The notes under the pieces were generated by a model. It had not been told where the DNA came from. It saw only the letters and a program-made list of their open reading frames with translations, and searched no databases. A stretch of DNA of 64,000 nt from Boswellia sacra (Eukaryota > Streptophyta > Magnoliopsida > Sapindales > Burseraceae). The stretch covers positions 124,001 through 188,000 of the forward strand of contig SNVD02007468.1 of the NCBI GenBank assembly GCA_013180625.2, written 5' to 3'. Shown here piece by piece: positions 22,125 through 34,362 of this stretch; position 1 is the stretch's first letter, and each line of letters starts with the position of its first letter. Made by a program: the position numbers and the translations under genes.

Positions 22125-23100
22125 CTAGACATGTATATTATGTCCCATGAATTTTTGTATAAAATTTTATCATCAAAATATATTTTAATTAAAATAAATA
22201 TTCATATTCAAGAAAATTGTCAAATAGTGCAAATCAGTGAGTCAGTTTAATTCAAGAATTTTTATAAAATAAAATACTTAACTAAAAATCACGAAATTTT
22301 GCTGAATTATTATAGACATGTAAGTGAACCACAATTTAAAATCTGACAACTTTTGGAGATCATTTGATAAGCAAATAAAATTCATAAATTCAAATATGAC
22401 TTTTTAATAATCAGTTTTTGGCATATAATACCAGTTTCGAAATTCCTTAAAAATTATATATTAATATTATTTTCAGATAACTAGAAATATATATAAACAC
22501 AATTGTTGTGCATAGAAATTGTGATGGAAATTTTGGTCTTAATTCGTTGGGCAATAATATATAAAGATCAAGTAAGAAAGCATATCCATAATTTCAATAT
22601 AGTACTCAACTCCTCACTAACGTATTCACGTAACACGTCAAAATCAATTAATATAAAATGTATATAGAAGTTAATTACGAACGTAATATGTAACCTAGAC
22701 CATCAATATCATCTTAAAGTAAACGCATTAAAGTTCTCTAACAACACAAATAAAGAGAGTCATAATATGGCTCTTACCTTCTATCAACGTGAACCAATGA
22801 GGAGTTGCTCTTTGATTGATACTCCTCACCTTTGCTTTAATGTGAATGGTCCTTTAATACACTACAAAGGTAAACTCTAACTTAGAAAAATCCTGTCTAA
22901 CACGAATTCAATCTTAACATAAAAGGTTTCACACTTACTGTAACTCAAGTCTTAGTCGAATCAACACGCACGCAAGTAATATAGATTCAACAATATTGAC
23001 CAACCAAATCAACCTTCACAGCTGCCTACACTCAAAATCCTAGAGCCATAAATGTGCAAAACCATAGAGCCGAAATACGAATTTGTTTTACGTTTAGATG
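22125..23100 (-). repeat. gypsy 5' LTR, outer part (after the CACTA insertion)
   Basis: By position this should continue the LTR interrupted at 11970. It is A/T-rich and non-coding. I cannot see a clean TG/CA end, so the right boundary is approximate. No second copy of this LTR is in the window for comparison. Confidence 0.45.
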
Positions 23101-24530
23101 ATCTCAATTAAAAATTTGATTCATATACATTAGCTAAGGTAGAAAACAATTAAATATGTAGCCTTGAACAGAACAATTAATTTCCCCTTTCTTAATTTAC
23201 GTCTCTTGAAAATGAAATTAATGTGACTGAGCTGAATCAATGTTTATTCGATTAAAATTTTCCTTTTTATGCCATACAATTTACTAAGTAATATCACTAC
23301 CACATATGAAAATTTGGATATTACAACAACTGCAATGTCAACATAAGTGAACCTGCACTTTATAAAATTAGTAGAAATTGAATTAGTAGTATGATTAAAA
23401 AAATGATGAACTGGAGAACAAAATCATGAAGTATGATGCTATAGAATAAACTTGTGGAGTACTACAAACATGTCAGTTCGTAAATGCCAACTATCAACAA
23501 ATGATATCAAAAAAAATGATGTGTGCACAAAGTGGATTCATATGAGAATATTGAATAAGCAAGGAAAAATTTCATTCACATTATGAAACATTAAACATGT
23601 GAAAACATTGCGTCAAAATGTGAGAACACCAACTATCAACATCTTCACTTAAAACAAAAGATATCCAACCACAAAGCAAATCGATACACATCTCAAATGG
23701 AATGAATTTAGAAATTTAAAATTAAAAGAGAGAGTAATTCAATTTAAAATATGACAAAACGCATCACAAAATCAGCTTATGATGAATAGGATTTGCAACC
23801 AGATAAGAGATTCATCACTCTTGAGAGACTCCCAAATATGCACAAGTATTAAATTGCATGAGACATCAAACTGATGGATAACAAAGCTAAAATCAGAAGG
23901 CAAAAATCCTCAATTTTAGAGAAGAGATTGATAAGAAACACAACTTTTTCATCATTAGTGTGTGTAGTGTCCTCAAAGGGGAAAAAACAGATTGGCCAAA
24001 ATTTCGTAAGAAACTCCCCCTTCCTTTAAGCAATTGTTGTCTTTTCTTCTTTGTTTTCTTTTTTTTTCCTTTTTTTTAAATAATGTTGTTTTTTTTAACA
24101 TTTAATAGTAACCATTTAGAGCTTTCACACATTGTACTAAGGTAGCATTCTCTAGTGATAGATTTTTCGGAGCATAGGGCTCGTTACGCCCAAGAAAATT
24201 ACTCAAGGGCAGCTTTCACTGTATAGTATAAGATAGCCTTCCTAATTGGTGGTGAATAAGAAGGTTTCATACAAATCTACACAAGAAATCAAAATTTAGA
24301 CCAGCCCGAAACGTGCTGAGAGTAAACACTAGTTTGGAAAGCATGGAAAACAAAAAATGTCGTAGAATATTAAGTGAAACACAATGAAAAAGATGAATAA
24401 AAATCAATCTGAAATAACATATAAAAATAATTAGAAAATTGATCTAAAAGAGCAAAAAACTAAGAATAAAAATTTTATTTATATAGTATTATTTTTTTAA
24501 ATAAATGGTAATAAAATATCAGGATTCTAG
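23100..24530. other. Unassigned transposon-nest DNA
   Basis: I see no supported gene or clean repeat boundary. It lies between the presumed gypsy LTR end and the surviving 3' end of copia element 1, so it should contain that element's 3' untranslated region and perhaps 3' LTR. I could not match it to the 5' LTR at 34363-35262. A minus-strand purine run, GGAAGGGGGAG near 24020, could be a polypurine tract. Confidence 0.4.
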
Positions 24531-24663
24531 CAAGTAAATTCTAATGGACTTTCAAATTGCTAAATATTTGAGTATCTAAAGCTTTAGTAAAAATTAAGGT
24601 CAACAAGTTAAGCATTATTGCTCATATGTGACAAAGTGAAAATTTTTTCTTCAACAGGATCAT
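24531..24663 (-). pseudogene. copia RNase H C-terminal end
   Basis: Minus-strand reading from 24663 gives a DPVEEKIFTLSHMSNNA segment, then, after a stop and a frame change, a TKAL-like end. This matches the last part of copia RNase H and follows on from the IDIRHHF motif at the other side of the CACTA-like insertion. Confidence 0.65.
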
Positions 24664-27600
24664 GTCTACAACAGGGAGGACTATTTACGGCGGGCCAAAA
24701 CCGCTGTAAATAGTTATTTGCGGCGGTTATGCGGTGGTTTGCAACCGTCGTAAAAACAGCCGCAGTAAAAACTTTTGCGGCGGTTTTGGCCCGCCTTAAA
24801 TAAGTTTTAACGGCGGTTTACTTGTTCGACATAAAAACAAACGACGAAAGAGGATTGTCAATCACTACACCTTTTTACGGCGGTTTTGTGTCCGCCGTAA
24901 AAAGTTAATATTTACGACGGACAAAAACCGCCGTAAAAAGTCACAAAACCGCCGTAAAAAGTTGATATTTACTGCGGACACAAAACCGCCGTAAAAAGTC
25001 ACAATACTGCCGTAAAAAATTTTTATACAGTTTTTGTACAACTATCGTGGGTTGATGGATAACCGCCGTAAATAGTTATGAAAAATTTTTTGCGTAGACC
25101 AGAAAACTGTCGTAAATAGTTAGCAAAAATTTTCAAAGTTTCGGTGCTGTTTCGCTGCTTGTGCTATTCTATATTTATTTACTGTTTACGAAATAACTAA
25201 CCTGTCCTACAAAAATATTTTGATATAATTCTTTATTCATTCATTTAATGAATGTAATGCAATCAAATCCAATACAAAAATAACTCATATAAAGGTTCAA
25301 TCATAATCCAAAAAAATCAAATATAACGCAATCGTCATCCATACTATTCATCATCTTATAATCAAATAATTAAACAACATTTCAGTCAGATTTCAACAAC
25401 CTTTACATAATTTAATCGTCTGATAAGTAAATTACAAAACTTTGTAGACAACCTACAACTTTATAAACAACTTGCAACTTGATAAATAACCTGCAAGAAT
25501 CAATTTACACCAAGAGCATAATCATTAAGTAACATTATATATTGTGAAACAAATTGTTTAATTTCATTTATATACCTATTTGTTATCTTGATTTGATTCA
25601 CGATCTATGATGTCGTTTGTTCTATGACTATCAAATTGGAAACAACTACGGTGTCCACTTGAAGCATCTGGGACCTATTTACCAAAAAAAAATTGAAATT
25701 TATACACACACACAGAGACTGAGAGACAGTTAGGTAAGTATAAAACACTTTCATTCGCAAGTTTAGACATCTAGATATATTCCACATGGAGCATAATGGG
25801 AAAGCAGATACATTCATCAGACAAAACCTTTAAGACTAGCTATCCCTCTTTCCAGAAAAGACATACAAAGAAATCAACCAGCAGTCAATCACGAGATTGG
25901 TGAATCTTACTGAACATAATGACAAATAGAAAGAAAATTGAAAGATATAAATACTGTGGATAAACACTTGCTTGTTTATACAAAATTATGGAGCTTGTAA
26001 CTTTCGGATTAAAAGCAATTTCTAAGGAAGCAAGAGGAATTTATTGTCAAATGAGAGTCCAATTGAGAAGAGATATTTTTGGCACCTGAACCTGATATGA
26101 ACCTGATAAACATCCTTCAATAATACCAGGTCATGAAAAAATCGCATGTTACTAAAATAAAATTAGAAATAATGAAATTTCTTTTTCCAATTATTAAGAC
26201 ATTGTTTCTAGTATTATTAGTCTATTACAGCAACCAGGTCAAAATTTTTGACCTTGACTACATTTTCTTAATGACGAATTATCTTATACCATCTTTAGAA
26301 ATTGGTGAATGCATCTCTACAGAACACCATGAAACTATTAAGTTGTTGATGATAAGGGATTCAACAAAGATTACCACTAAAATCTTTAGAACAATAAGAA
26401 TATTCTAATTTTGAGATTCTCAAGACAAGAGCTCAGGAGATGGATTCTGGCCGAAAAGGCCCAAACACAAAGAATAGAAGCTAACAAATAGTTAGATAAA
26501 AGAAACATAGACAAACAGAGTTCAATACTGATGAACAAAAACTCAAACGTTATCATCTTCAAAGTCAAGGAAACTACATGCAACACAAAATTCATAACAT
26601 CAATCAAACAAACAAGAAAAATTGTGGATTAATTAATAAAATACAAAGAAACTGTCGAAGTTGTTACAAGTAAACTTTCATTTTGATGCACAAAAAACCC
26701 AGTTCGCCAAAAACTTAAAAGAAAACTTAAAAAAGAAGATTTTGTTTAGAATAATGCAAAAATGCTATCTTTATACTACCTGAAATTTAATTTTTCAATG
26801 TTATAACAAGATAAACATCGTTAAAAAAATGCAAGCTTACTTGTAACGAACTATCACTGGAAATGGTTCCAAAGCCTTTGGTCCATTTCTTATGCCTTTT
26901 GTATGGAGTGAAAGCTACATCATTGACAAAGCTTTAACAATCAGTTCAATAAATAGTTGAGTTGAACTTAGATATTTATATCTGAAAATCAACAATAGCC
27001 AATCAAGTGATGTGAGGCCGAGGTTGAGGTTGGTGAGTTAAAACAAAACCAATTGTCAAACAATTACATAAAACCATATAATTAATCAACAAATCTCAAA
27101 TCGATCAGTCATGGGATTAATTCTCGGTTCAAATGGGATATTAATGTAATTCTCTCCAATCGTTAATTTGGCGTTATTCTAATTTTTTGCCTCATGGTAA
27201 GTTGAATATATTCCAATATCTGCTCATCAAATCCCAAGTGTTATTACCATAAATCAAATAAAATATTCCCAAACTAACAAATATTTTGGTTAACGTGCAG
27301 TTTAACATCTCATCACACTTATCTACTACTTTAGCAGGGAGTTACTCAAAACACTTGTCCATGCTCTGCCTCTAATACAGATCACCAGAAAAAGTATATA
27401 GTGAAGTCTCAAGAAATTGTTTCATCCTCTGATTAAACGTAACTTAATCCAAGGTTTTTTTTTTAATTAAAGCAATTGCTCTTTTATCTTTAGACACCAA
27501 AGTTCATAGTGGAAAAAAAGAAAAAGAAGTCCCACCAAGAATCATTCTTAATAATATTAATTCCTGGCTCCCTAAATGGGGACTCAATGGAAGAAAGCTA

Positions 27601-28757
27601 ACAAGATTATTGACTAATTCCTAACAAAGCTTTTCTTGAACATCAAGCAAAGAATTTGTCCTTGAACGTCTCATCTTTAGTGAAAGCATAAATTACAAGG
27701 GGTTTGGGCCTAGAATTGATAAATTTAACGCTTTCTTGAATGATAAAAAAATTAATATAAGATAGGTTTATATGACTTCTCGTTTTGAGATTAAAAAAAT
27801 GCTAAAATTCTATTGCTTAAACTCCTATAAATTGTATAATAATAATAAATAGTCCACTCATAATATCAAGTCTACTTTCATACTCCAAATCTTGATTTAT
27901 ATAGGTCTTTTCCCATTACAAAAAATATTGAACATTATTCATGCATTATTAAAACACTCTACTAACCTTTGTCTCCTTCACCTGCTTTTGTCTCTTCCAC
28001 TTACATTATTAAAATACTTCACTGACTTTTGACGAGAATGGTCTCAAATTATAATAAAAATCAAGCTCAATTACAATAACAAAAAGAATAGAAAGTTAGA
28101 AAGAATGACTCAATCATGAAATCAAGCTCAAGCCGAGAACATTAACTTGAAAAAGAGTAGACAAATCTCAACAAAACCCATGTAACTAAACATAAAAAAA
28201 GCTCAAAAACTACAAAAAATTGAAGACACTAAAGACAGATCTGAAAATCCATAACCATATCTCTTCCAATCCACCATCGCAGCCACAACCTTTACCAAAT
28301 GCCACATCTCAAAACCTAAAACAAAAAGTACAGGTAAAAAGAAAGAGTGGAATAAAGATGGAGACAGATAAGTACCTGCCGATCTAGAAGGATTAGGAAG
28401 CTCCAACAAGCTTGGCCAAGAGAACACAAAGCACAAGTAAAGAAGTTAAACATGGTGGAGAAAACGTAAGAGGTAGCTTCAAGGGAAGAAAGCAAGCAAG
28501 CACAGGAAGACGATGAGAAATTTGATTGATAAGCCAGAAGATAGAAGAGAGAGGGATGATTCTTTCAATCGAGAGAAAAGAGATAAGAGGAAAAATGAGA
28601 AGAGGGAAGATTAGGGCAGAGTTAATTTGGGTACTTTTAGGCTCTTGATACGGCGGTTTATAAAAATGTTGTAAATGGGTAGCACGCGAAATTATTTACG
28701 GGGGTTTTTAAAAACCACCGTATATAGTCGTAGTATAAGCCTTCTTCTCTTGTAGTG
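24664..28757. mobile_element. CACTA-like transposon, about 4.1 kb, non-autonomous
   Basis: The right end is ...CTCTTGTAGTG (inverted CACTACAAGAG). The left end is a decayed GTCTACAACAGGG. Both ends are followed by subterminal copies of the core ACGGCGGTTTT and its complement: dense at 24690-25100 in both orientations, and sparser at 28650-28730. It interrupts the copia RNase H reading. A clean 3-bp target duplication is not visible. The interior (25100-28650) has no transposase and only short chance reading frames, with a T-rich or splice-like segment at 28200-28620 that might be captured sequence. Confidence 0.65.
24690..25100. repeat. Subterminal repeat cluster of the CACTA-like element
   Basis: About a dozen copies of a TTTACGGCGGTTTTGTG-type motif and its complement alternate here, so neighbouring copies can pair as hairpins. 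A second CACTA-like end, CACTACACCTTTTTACGGCG, occurs internally at about 24864. Either one element is nested in another or the terminus was duplicated. Confidence 0.75.
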
Positions 28758-29560
28758 GTATGAAGTGATGTCTAATGTCAATGTGCTTTGTATATGAGTT
28801 TTGAACTGGATTTTTTGAAAAATTGATGATAGTAGTGTTAGCACAAAAGACAGTGATAGTTTTCAGTTCAAAACTATAGTCAAGAACCATTTGCTTCAGT
28901 TCCTCCTGCATAGCAACTATCTAACAGCCGTATTCAATAACATGCTTAACATTTTTGATTCAACTAATGAAATATAACACAAGAGGTTTATTTCATTTGT
29001 TAACCTCCTTTGTGTTACCATGACATCATCAAGATTTTCGACCATTTAGGACATCGGATGAGTTTTTTGAATCCATGATGGAGGACCTTTCTATGACTTT
29101 GGTGACTCATGTGTTTCTGACTCAATGCCTATTGGTTGCTACAATGAAGTTTCCAACTCTAATGTTCTTACTGATGGGAGCTTTATAAGAACACTACTAG
29201 CTTAATCATCTTCTTTGAAATAATCTAGAGTAACTTCATTATCACAAAACACAATATTTATAGATTTTATAATGAGTTTAGTCACTCATTGTAAATTCTA
29301 TAAGCCCTGCTGTCAGATGAATGACCAAGAAAGAAACCTTCATCAATCTTAGCATCAAATTTACCAAGATTTTCTATATCATTCAAAACATAACATTTGC
29401 ATCCAAAAGCATGAAAATGAGAGAGATTTGACCTTTTACCTTTCCATATCTCATATTATGTTTGTCTTGTACCTGGTCTCAAATGAACTTTGTTTCAGAT
29501 ATAACAAGAAGTGTTGATAGTTTCGGCCCAAAATTTTTTGGAGAGATCTTTTGCATTGAT
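28758..29560 (-). pseudogene. copia RNase H N-terminal part joined to integrase C-terminal linker (RT deleted)
   Basis: From 28911 down, the minus strand gives QEELKQMVLDYSFELK, then NFSKNPVQNSYTKHIDIRHH, which is copia RNase H. From about 29400 to 29280 it gives KFGKFDAKIDEGFFLGHSSD-like sequence, the integrase C-terminal region. The RT domain that should lie between, about 700 codons of pol, is missing. A deletion joined the two parts near 28920-29040. Confidence 0.7.
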
Positions 29561-30153
29561 CATGGTTTTGGCCATTTCTTGTAATGTTTTATTCTTATGT
29601 TCCACAACTCCATTTTTTTATGGAGTTTTTTATGCTGAAAACTCATGATTTGTTCCCTATTCAGTAAAAAACTGAATGTAACATGAATTCTTGAATTATT
29701 TCCCATGATCACTCTGAATACACAATGTCTTCTTGATCTTGCAATTTTTCTCCACCTGCAGCTTAATGCATAAATCTTTGAGGACATAAAAAGTATATAA
29801 TTTTTCATAAAGGAAATCAACCCATGTGTACCTGGAGAAGTCATCCATATAAACAAAAACATACCTATTCCTATCTTTACTTTCAATTTGCATTGGATTA
29901 AATCTCTATGCAACAGTTCAAGTATATGTCAGGCAGTTAAGTGTTGATCAACATGATGTGAAATTTTGACTTGTTTTTCGTGTTGATATGACTCACACAC
30001 TTTGCCTTGTTTCAATTGCATTTTAGAAATCTCTTGGACAATCTTATAATTAGCCAAATAATGCAAATCCTTGTAGTTAAGATGTCCTAATCTGTGATGC
30101 CACAATTCACTATTATTTGTAATAGAACTTTGACCAACAAGATTGTTAATCAA
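29560..30153 (-). pseudogene. copia GAG-pre-integrase and integrase core
   Basis: The 30153-29929 stretch has the GAG-pre-integrase motif (LWHHRLGHLNYKDLHYLANY) and part of the HHCC zinc site. The 29893-29696 stretch has the DDFSRYTWVDFLYEK segment, with the second catalytic region near SDHGK. Frames change between pieces, so no intact enzyme is encoded. Confidence 0.8.
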
Positions 30154-30299
30154 CCGATAACAGTTATCACTAGAATGCTATATAGTCAAACTACATTTCC
30201 CTTTTTGGTTAACCACATAATATTGATCTTTTCAAAATTACACAATGTGATCATTATCACACATCTTATTTATGTTGATGACATTCGCTTTAATCCTTC

Positions 30300-30500
30300 A
30301 ACATAGAGCACATTCTTTAAAGATGGCCAATCTTGCATAATTAGTGTACCTTTCCCACATTTTTTTCCTTTGTTACCATCACCAAAAGTAACAAAACCCT
30401 TTAAAATAATTTAAAACTTTAACAAATAAGATTTATTCCCGGTCATGTGTCTAGAGCATCCATTATCAAAATACCATTGATCATGATTAGCAGCCAATGA
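30300..30500 (-). pseudogene. copia protease active-site region
   Basis: Around 30475-30425 the minus strand reads WYFDNGCSRHMTGNKS, the retropepsin active-site block of copia elements (usually D-S-G-C-S; here the Ser position is Asn). Reading breaks on either side. Confidence 0.7.
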
Positions 30501-30879
30501 TGAAGTGTTGCAATGAAACAAGACATATCTCTCTTACATTTCCAAATTATTCTTTCCATGTTATTTGTATTTCTCATTTTAAATTCCTTAGCACTTTAAA
30601 TGAATTTAGACAAATAGAATTCCAATTTAAAACATCTAAGACAAATATAACCTTTTTACCCACAAAAATGACGAAATGGAATAAATTTGATTACCTATCT
30701 TGAAGGATTTTTATTGGTTTCAATTGTTGTATCAGTTGCCTTCACAAATGTTCTTCCTAAAGAACCTAGTGTGTCAACATTGTTTGACTAACCAAGGCTT
30801 GTTTTGTCTTCATGAGGTTTTCCAATGCTAAGAACTTTGTCAAGCTTGAGTGCTCCAAGTGACAATTTCTCAATTGTTG

Positions 30880-32224
30880 CTTTAGCCTCACTCAATTCTT
30901 TCATGGTGTGACCAAATATAGTTTGCTTGTTAACAAGATCTCAATTGAGTGCTTCCACTTTGTTAGTCAACTGCTTCTTGTCTTCTTCAAGTTGGTTGTT
31001 TTTGGATTTAATCAATTGACTTTTTGGATCATTTGGAGCAACTAATTTTATATTTGACAATAGAGTCTTTGGTGATCATCTGTTTCTGAATCTGATTCAT
31101 CATATGTATTACTTTCAGAAGCTTGATCAAAAAATGCTTGAGAGTGAGCCATAAAGGCCAAAAAAGTGCTTGTATAATAAGCCTCATCCTTTTCATTATG
31201 ATTTTCATCTTCATCATTGTCACTCCGAGTTGTCGCCATAGTACATCCATGTTTCTTAAGTGTATTGGCACATTCAAGTTGTATATGACCAAAGCCCTCA
31301 TGCTCTCTACACTTAATACCTTGTTTGTCTTCTCCTTTTCTTTTAAAGCTTTTTGTGAAGAAGTAGGTTAACAAGACTGATTTGGCAAAGTCTTTTGAAA
31401 TCCATACTTGTTTCTCCCACTAGAATTTCCATTCTTGATTTTCTTCCTAAGACATTTAATATTGTTTTTTATTTTAAAAAAGCTATTTTCTCCTCATCAA
31501 GATCTCAAAGTCTTTGGTTGAGAATTTATCAAGAATTTGTGTGCTTTACAATTACTCTATAAGCTGACTTGTTCTTATTCCATCGTATCATATTTGCTTC
31601 TTATGTTTAAAGTGAACCAACAAGCTTATCCAAATCAAGAGTTTCAACATCTCTACATTCTTCAATGGAAGTCACTTTGCTATGAATCTTTTGGATAATG
31701 ACCCGATCACTTTTCTGACAAGTTAAGTATTGGAATAATCTTCACCTAAAGCAAAACATTTATTAGAAATATTCCAGACTCTAGCATAAAAATCAGAAAT
31801 AGCCTCATCATCATACATTGTGAGATTTTCAAAATCAATGATGAGACGCCTAAGCCTAGATTTCTTCACAGTTTGTGTCCTTTCATTTTTGGTTTGAAGC
31901 TTATCCCAAGCCTCTTTAGCAATTTCATAGTTAGCAATTATTTTCATCTGATTATAAAACATAGCATTAAAAATGGTTTGTAAAGTTATTGGATTCCAAT
32001 TAGCTTTTCCTAGTTCCTCAGACTTCTATCTATCAACTGGTTTAGGACTTGATTCACCATCAATAATCACAATTGAAGGAGACCAGCCATTAACGATTGA
32101 TAACCATATACGTTCATCTATATATTTCAAGAAAGCTCTCATGCAATTTTTCCGATAGAGATAAATTTGAATCATCCAACATTAGAGATTTATTGATAGA
32201 TCCATCTTCACGAAATGAATCCAT
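30880..32224 (-). pseudogene. copia gag, fragmented
   Basis: The ATG at 32224 (MDSFREDGSINKSLMLDD) starts gag. The 31962-31723 stretch is the UBN2-type gag core (EAWDKLQTKNERTQTVKKSR and DFYARVWNISNKC). The 31374-31048 stretch has a CCHC knuckle (C-REHEGF-GH-IQLE-C). Stops near 32080 and frame changes break it. Confidence 0.75.
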
Positions 32225-32234
32225 TCAACAAAAA

Positions 32235-32610
32235 TGATTTAGGACCAATTAGATTATAAATAGGAATATAATTAAGGATTTCAATTTGATTTTAAGGATT
32301 TTGACTTCCTAAATTGGGACTAGCCCTAATTTGAGTTATTTTCCTAATTAATAGCTTACTATTTTATCTAGAATTTAATTTTGGTAACTTCTTTTTTAGT
32401 TGGGATTAGATTCTATTTCTTAGTTAAGTTATGATTGTTGGCACTATAATATCTTTAGTTATTTTATTTCATAAGCCTATTGAATATGGATTTTGGATTT
32501 TTAAGTAAAAAGATTATTTTTCTCCCTCAATTTCTTCTATTATTTTCTCCTATTTCTTTGTCTACATCTTCCTCCCTTTCTTTTAATTTAAGAAACCTCG
32601 TTCTTTATCA
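32235..32610 (+). repeat. 5' LTR of the small LTR element
   Basis: 376 bp. It shares most of its length with 33761-34154, including TTTTGACTTCCTAAATT, the TTAGATTCTAT segment and TAAAAAGATTATT. Length differences come from small indels and suggest an older insertion. Confidence 0.75.
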
Positions 32611-33760
32611 TTTGGTTTTAGAGCATAGTTTTAATCCCCTCTTATACTAGTTATCTTTATTGTTTTGTTCAACCTATAAACCCTAAATTTTCTACCACCA
32701 TCACTTAACCTTAAGCCATCTATATACTTATGTCCCATCACCCATTAATTCCTCAAAATTTAAAAAAAAAATTATTGTTCATGCTAGAGTACTGTTCACC
32801 CAAAGGTACTATTCACTATGGAAACACTATTTACATCGAATTTACTGCTCATGTTGGAGTTACTGTTCACCACCACAACCATTATAGTCCCCCCCTGTTG
32901 CAATCTACAATTTTTCTTTCAGCACCAACTTCAAATTTCTATCGCAAAGGTGTCAAAACATCATCCAAAGTTTCATTGCATAGTCCTCCAAGTCCCTAAA
33001 TTTGGCGAATTAACTTCACCATAGTTCACTCTCAATCCAACAACCTGAAACACTCCAACAAATACTCCCAATGATGCAAGCATTAGAAAATAGGATAACC
33101 CTTAGGATAGCTGCTTTGGAAAATAGAATGGATACCTTAGAAGAAAAGATGAATGCTAGGTTAGACGCCATGAAGACAGAATTACTACAAGCCATAAAAG
33201 CCTTACAAACTTCCTTTTTCACAAAACAATACCCTCAAATTGAGCCATCCACCCAATATAGAGAATAAGATGATGAAGAGATTTTTAGGTACAACTCCTA
33301 AGAACCATGAGGATGAACTGATGAAGCAAGCAAAATTGATCTTGAAAATGGGCGTGAATCTAACGGTGATATTGAAACAAGGGTAAGATGAATTCTAATG
33401 ATGATGTGAAGCCTACATGTGAAGTTGAATCCATATGTGAAAAAAAAAATCACATAAGATAATTCAAGAAATTGATTTCATAGGTTGTGAGTCATATTTG
33501 GGTTCACTTAATTTTATATTAGGTCTACGTGCTTGGTGAATACTTCCATGGTGATTATTATTTCTCCAACATTGAAGGCCATTGAAGGACCATCATTTTT
33601 TCTATCATGTGTGCCTACACTATTGGATCGTTATGAAGTGAAGATTTGGGTTGATGACTCTCCTATGCTTGTGTGAAACAAGATATGATGTTTCCTTGTG
33701 TATTGACAACTTCCTCTTTGACAACTCGCCAGAGTTGAGTTCTTTCAAGTTGGAGAGAAT

Positions 33761-34154
33761 TGATATGGGACCAATTAGATTATAATTAGGAATAAAATCA
33801 GGGATTTCAATTTAATTTTATGGATTTTAATAAATTAGGAATTTTGACTTCCTAAATTAGGAGTGATCTTAATTTGAGTTATTTTCCTGATTAATAATTT
33901 ACTATTTTATCTAGACTTTAATTTTGTTATTTTTCTTTTTTAGTTAGAATTAGATTCTATCTCCTAATATATTCTATTTCCTAATCAAGTTATAATTGTT
34001 GGCACAATCAATAAATATCTTTAGTTATTTTATTTCATAAGATTGTTGAATATGGATTTTTTATCTTTTAGTAAAAAGATTATTCTTCTCTCTCATTTCC
34101 TCTGTCTACATCTTCCTCTTTTTTTTTTAATTTGAGAAACTTCATACCTCATCA
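33761..34154 (+). repeat. 3' LTR of the small LTR element
   Basis: 394 bp, partner of 32235-32610. It is preceded by GGAGAGAAT as a plausible polypurine tract. Confidence 0.75.
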
Positions 34155-34349
34155 ACAAAAAACCACAGTAAAAAGAAATAAACACGAAACAAAACCAGCA
34201 AGAAAAAAAAAAGAACTAGCAAGTATATACACCCAGCAAATAAAGAAAATACCTAGCAAGTAAACACTACCCAGCAAGTATAGAATACCCAGCAAGCTAG
34301 TAAAACATGAGTGAAAACAAATCAAATTAAAACAACTTATCAATACATG

Positions 34350-34361
34350 CTCTGATATCAA
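34350..34361 (-). promoter_or_regulatory. Primer-binding site of copia element 1
   Basis: Minus-strand TGATATCAGAGC (one base off the usual TGGTATCAGAGC) lies two bases after the LTR end ...ATCTTTCA. Confidence 0.75.
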
Positions 34362-34362
34362 T

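Larger units (their letters stand above)
32235..34154 (+). mobile_element. Small non-autonomous LTR element (1.92 kb)
   Basis: Direct LTRs at 32235-32610 and 33761-34154 both start TGAT(T/A)(T/ )AGGACCAATTAG-like and end in TCA. A primer-site-like TGGTTTTAGAGC follows the first LTR. ACAAAAA flanks both sides (32228-32234 and 34155-34161). The 1.15 kb interior has no pol. The stretch 33071-33268 could encode a short coiled-coil peptide (ALENRMDTLEEKMNARLDAM), perhaps a gag remnant. The size and plus orientation are independent of the copia host. Confidence 0.75.

Noticed and set aside
23100..24530. 3' LTR of copia element 1
   Set aside because: Expected here, but I could find no convincing match to the 5' LTR at 34363-35262. 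Left unassigned.
24690..25100. Regular repeats resembling a CRISPR-like or satellite array
   Set aside because: Repeats alternate in orientation, lack unique equal-length spacers and sit at a CACTA terminus. They are transposon subterminal repeats.
26133..26408. 91-codon plus-strand frame inside the CACTA-like element
   Set aside because: Hydrophobic, A/T-driven composition with no domain pattern; probably chance.
32730..33024. His/Pro-rich overlapping plus-strand frames in the small LTR element
   Set aside because: Low-complexity sequence in two frames at once, without gag or other motifs. Only the 33071-33268 coiled-coil stretch was mentioned as a possible gag relic.
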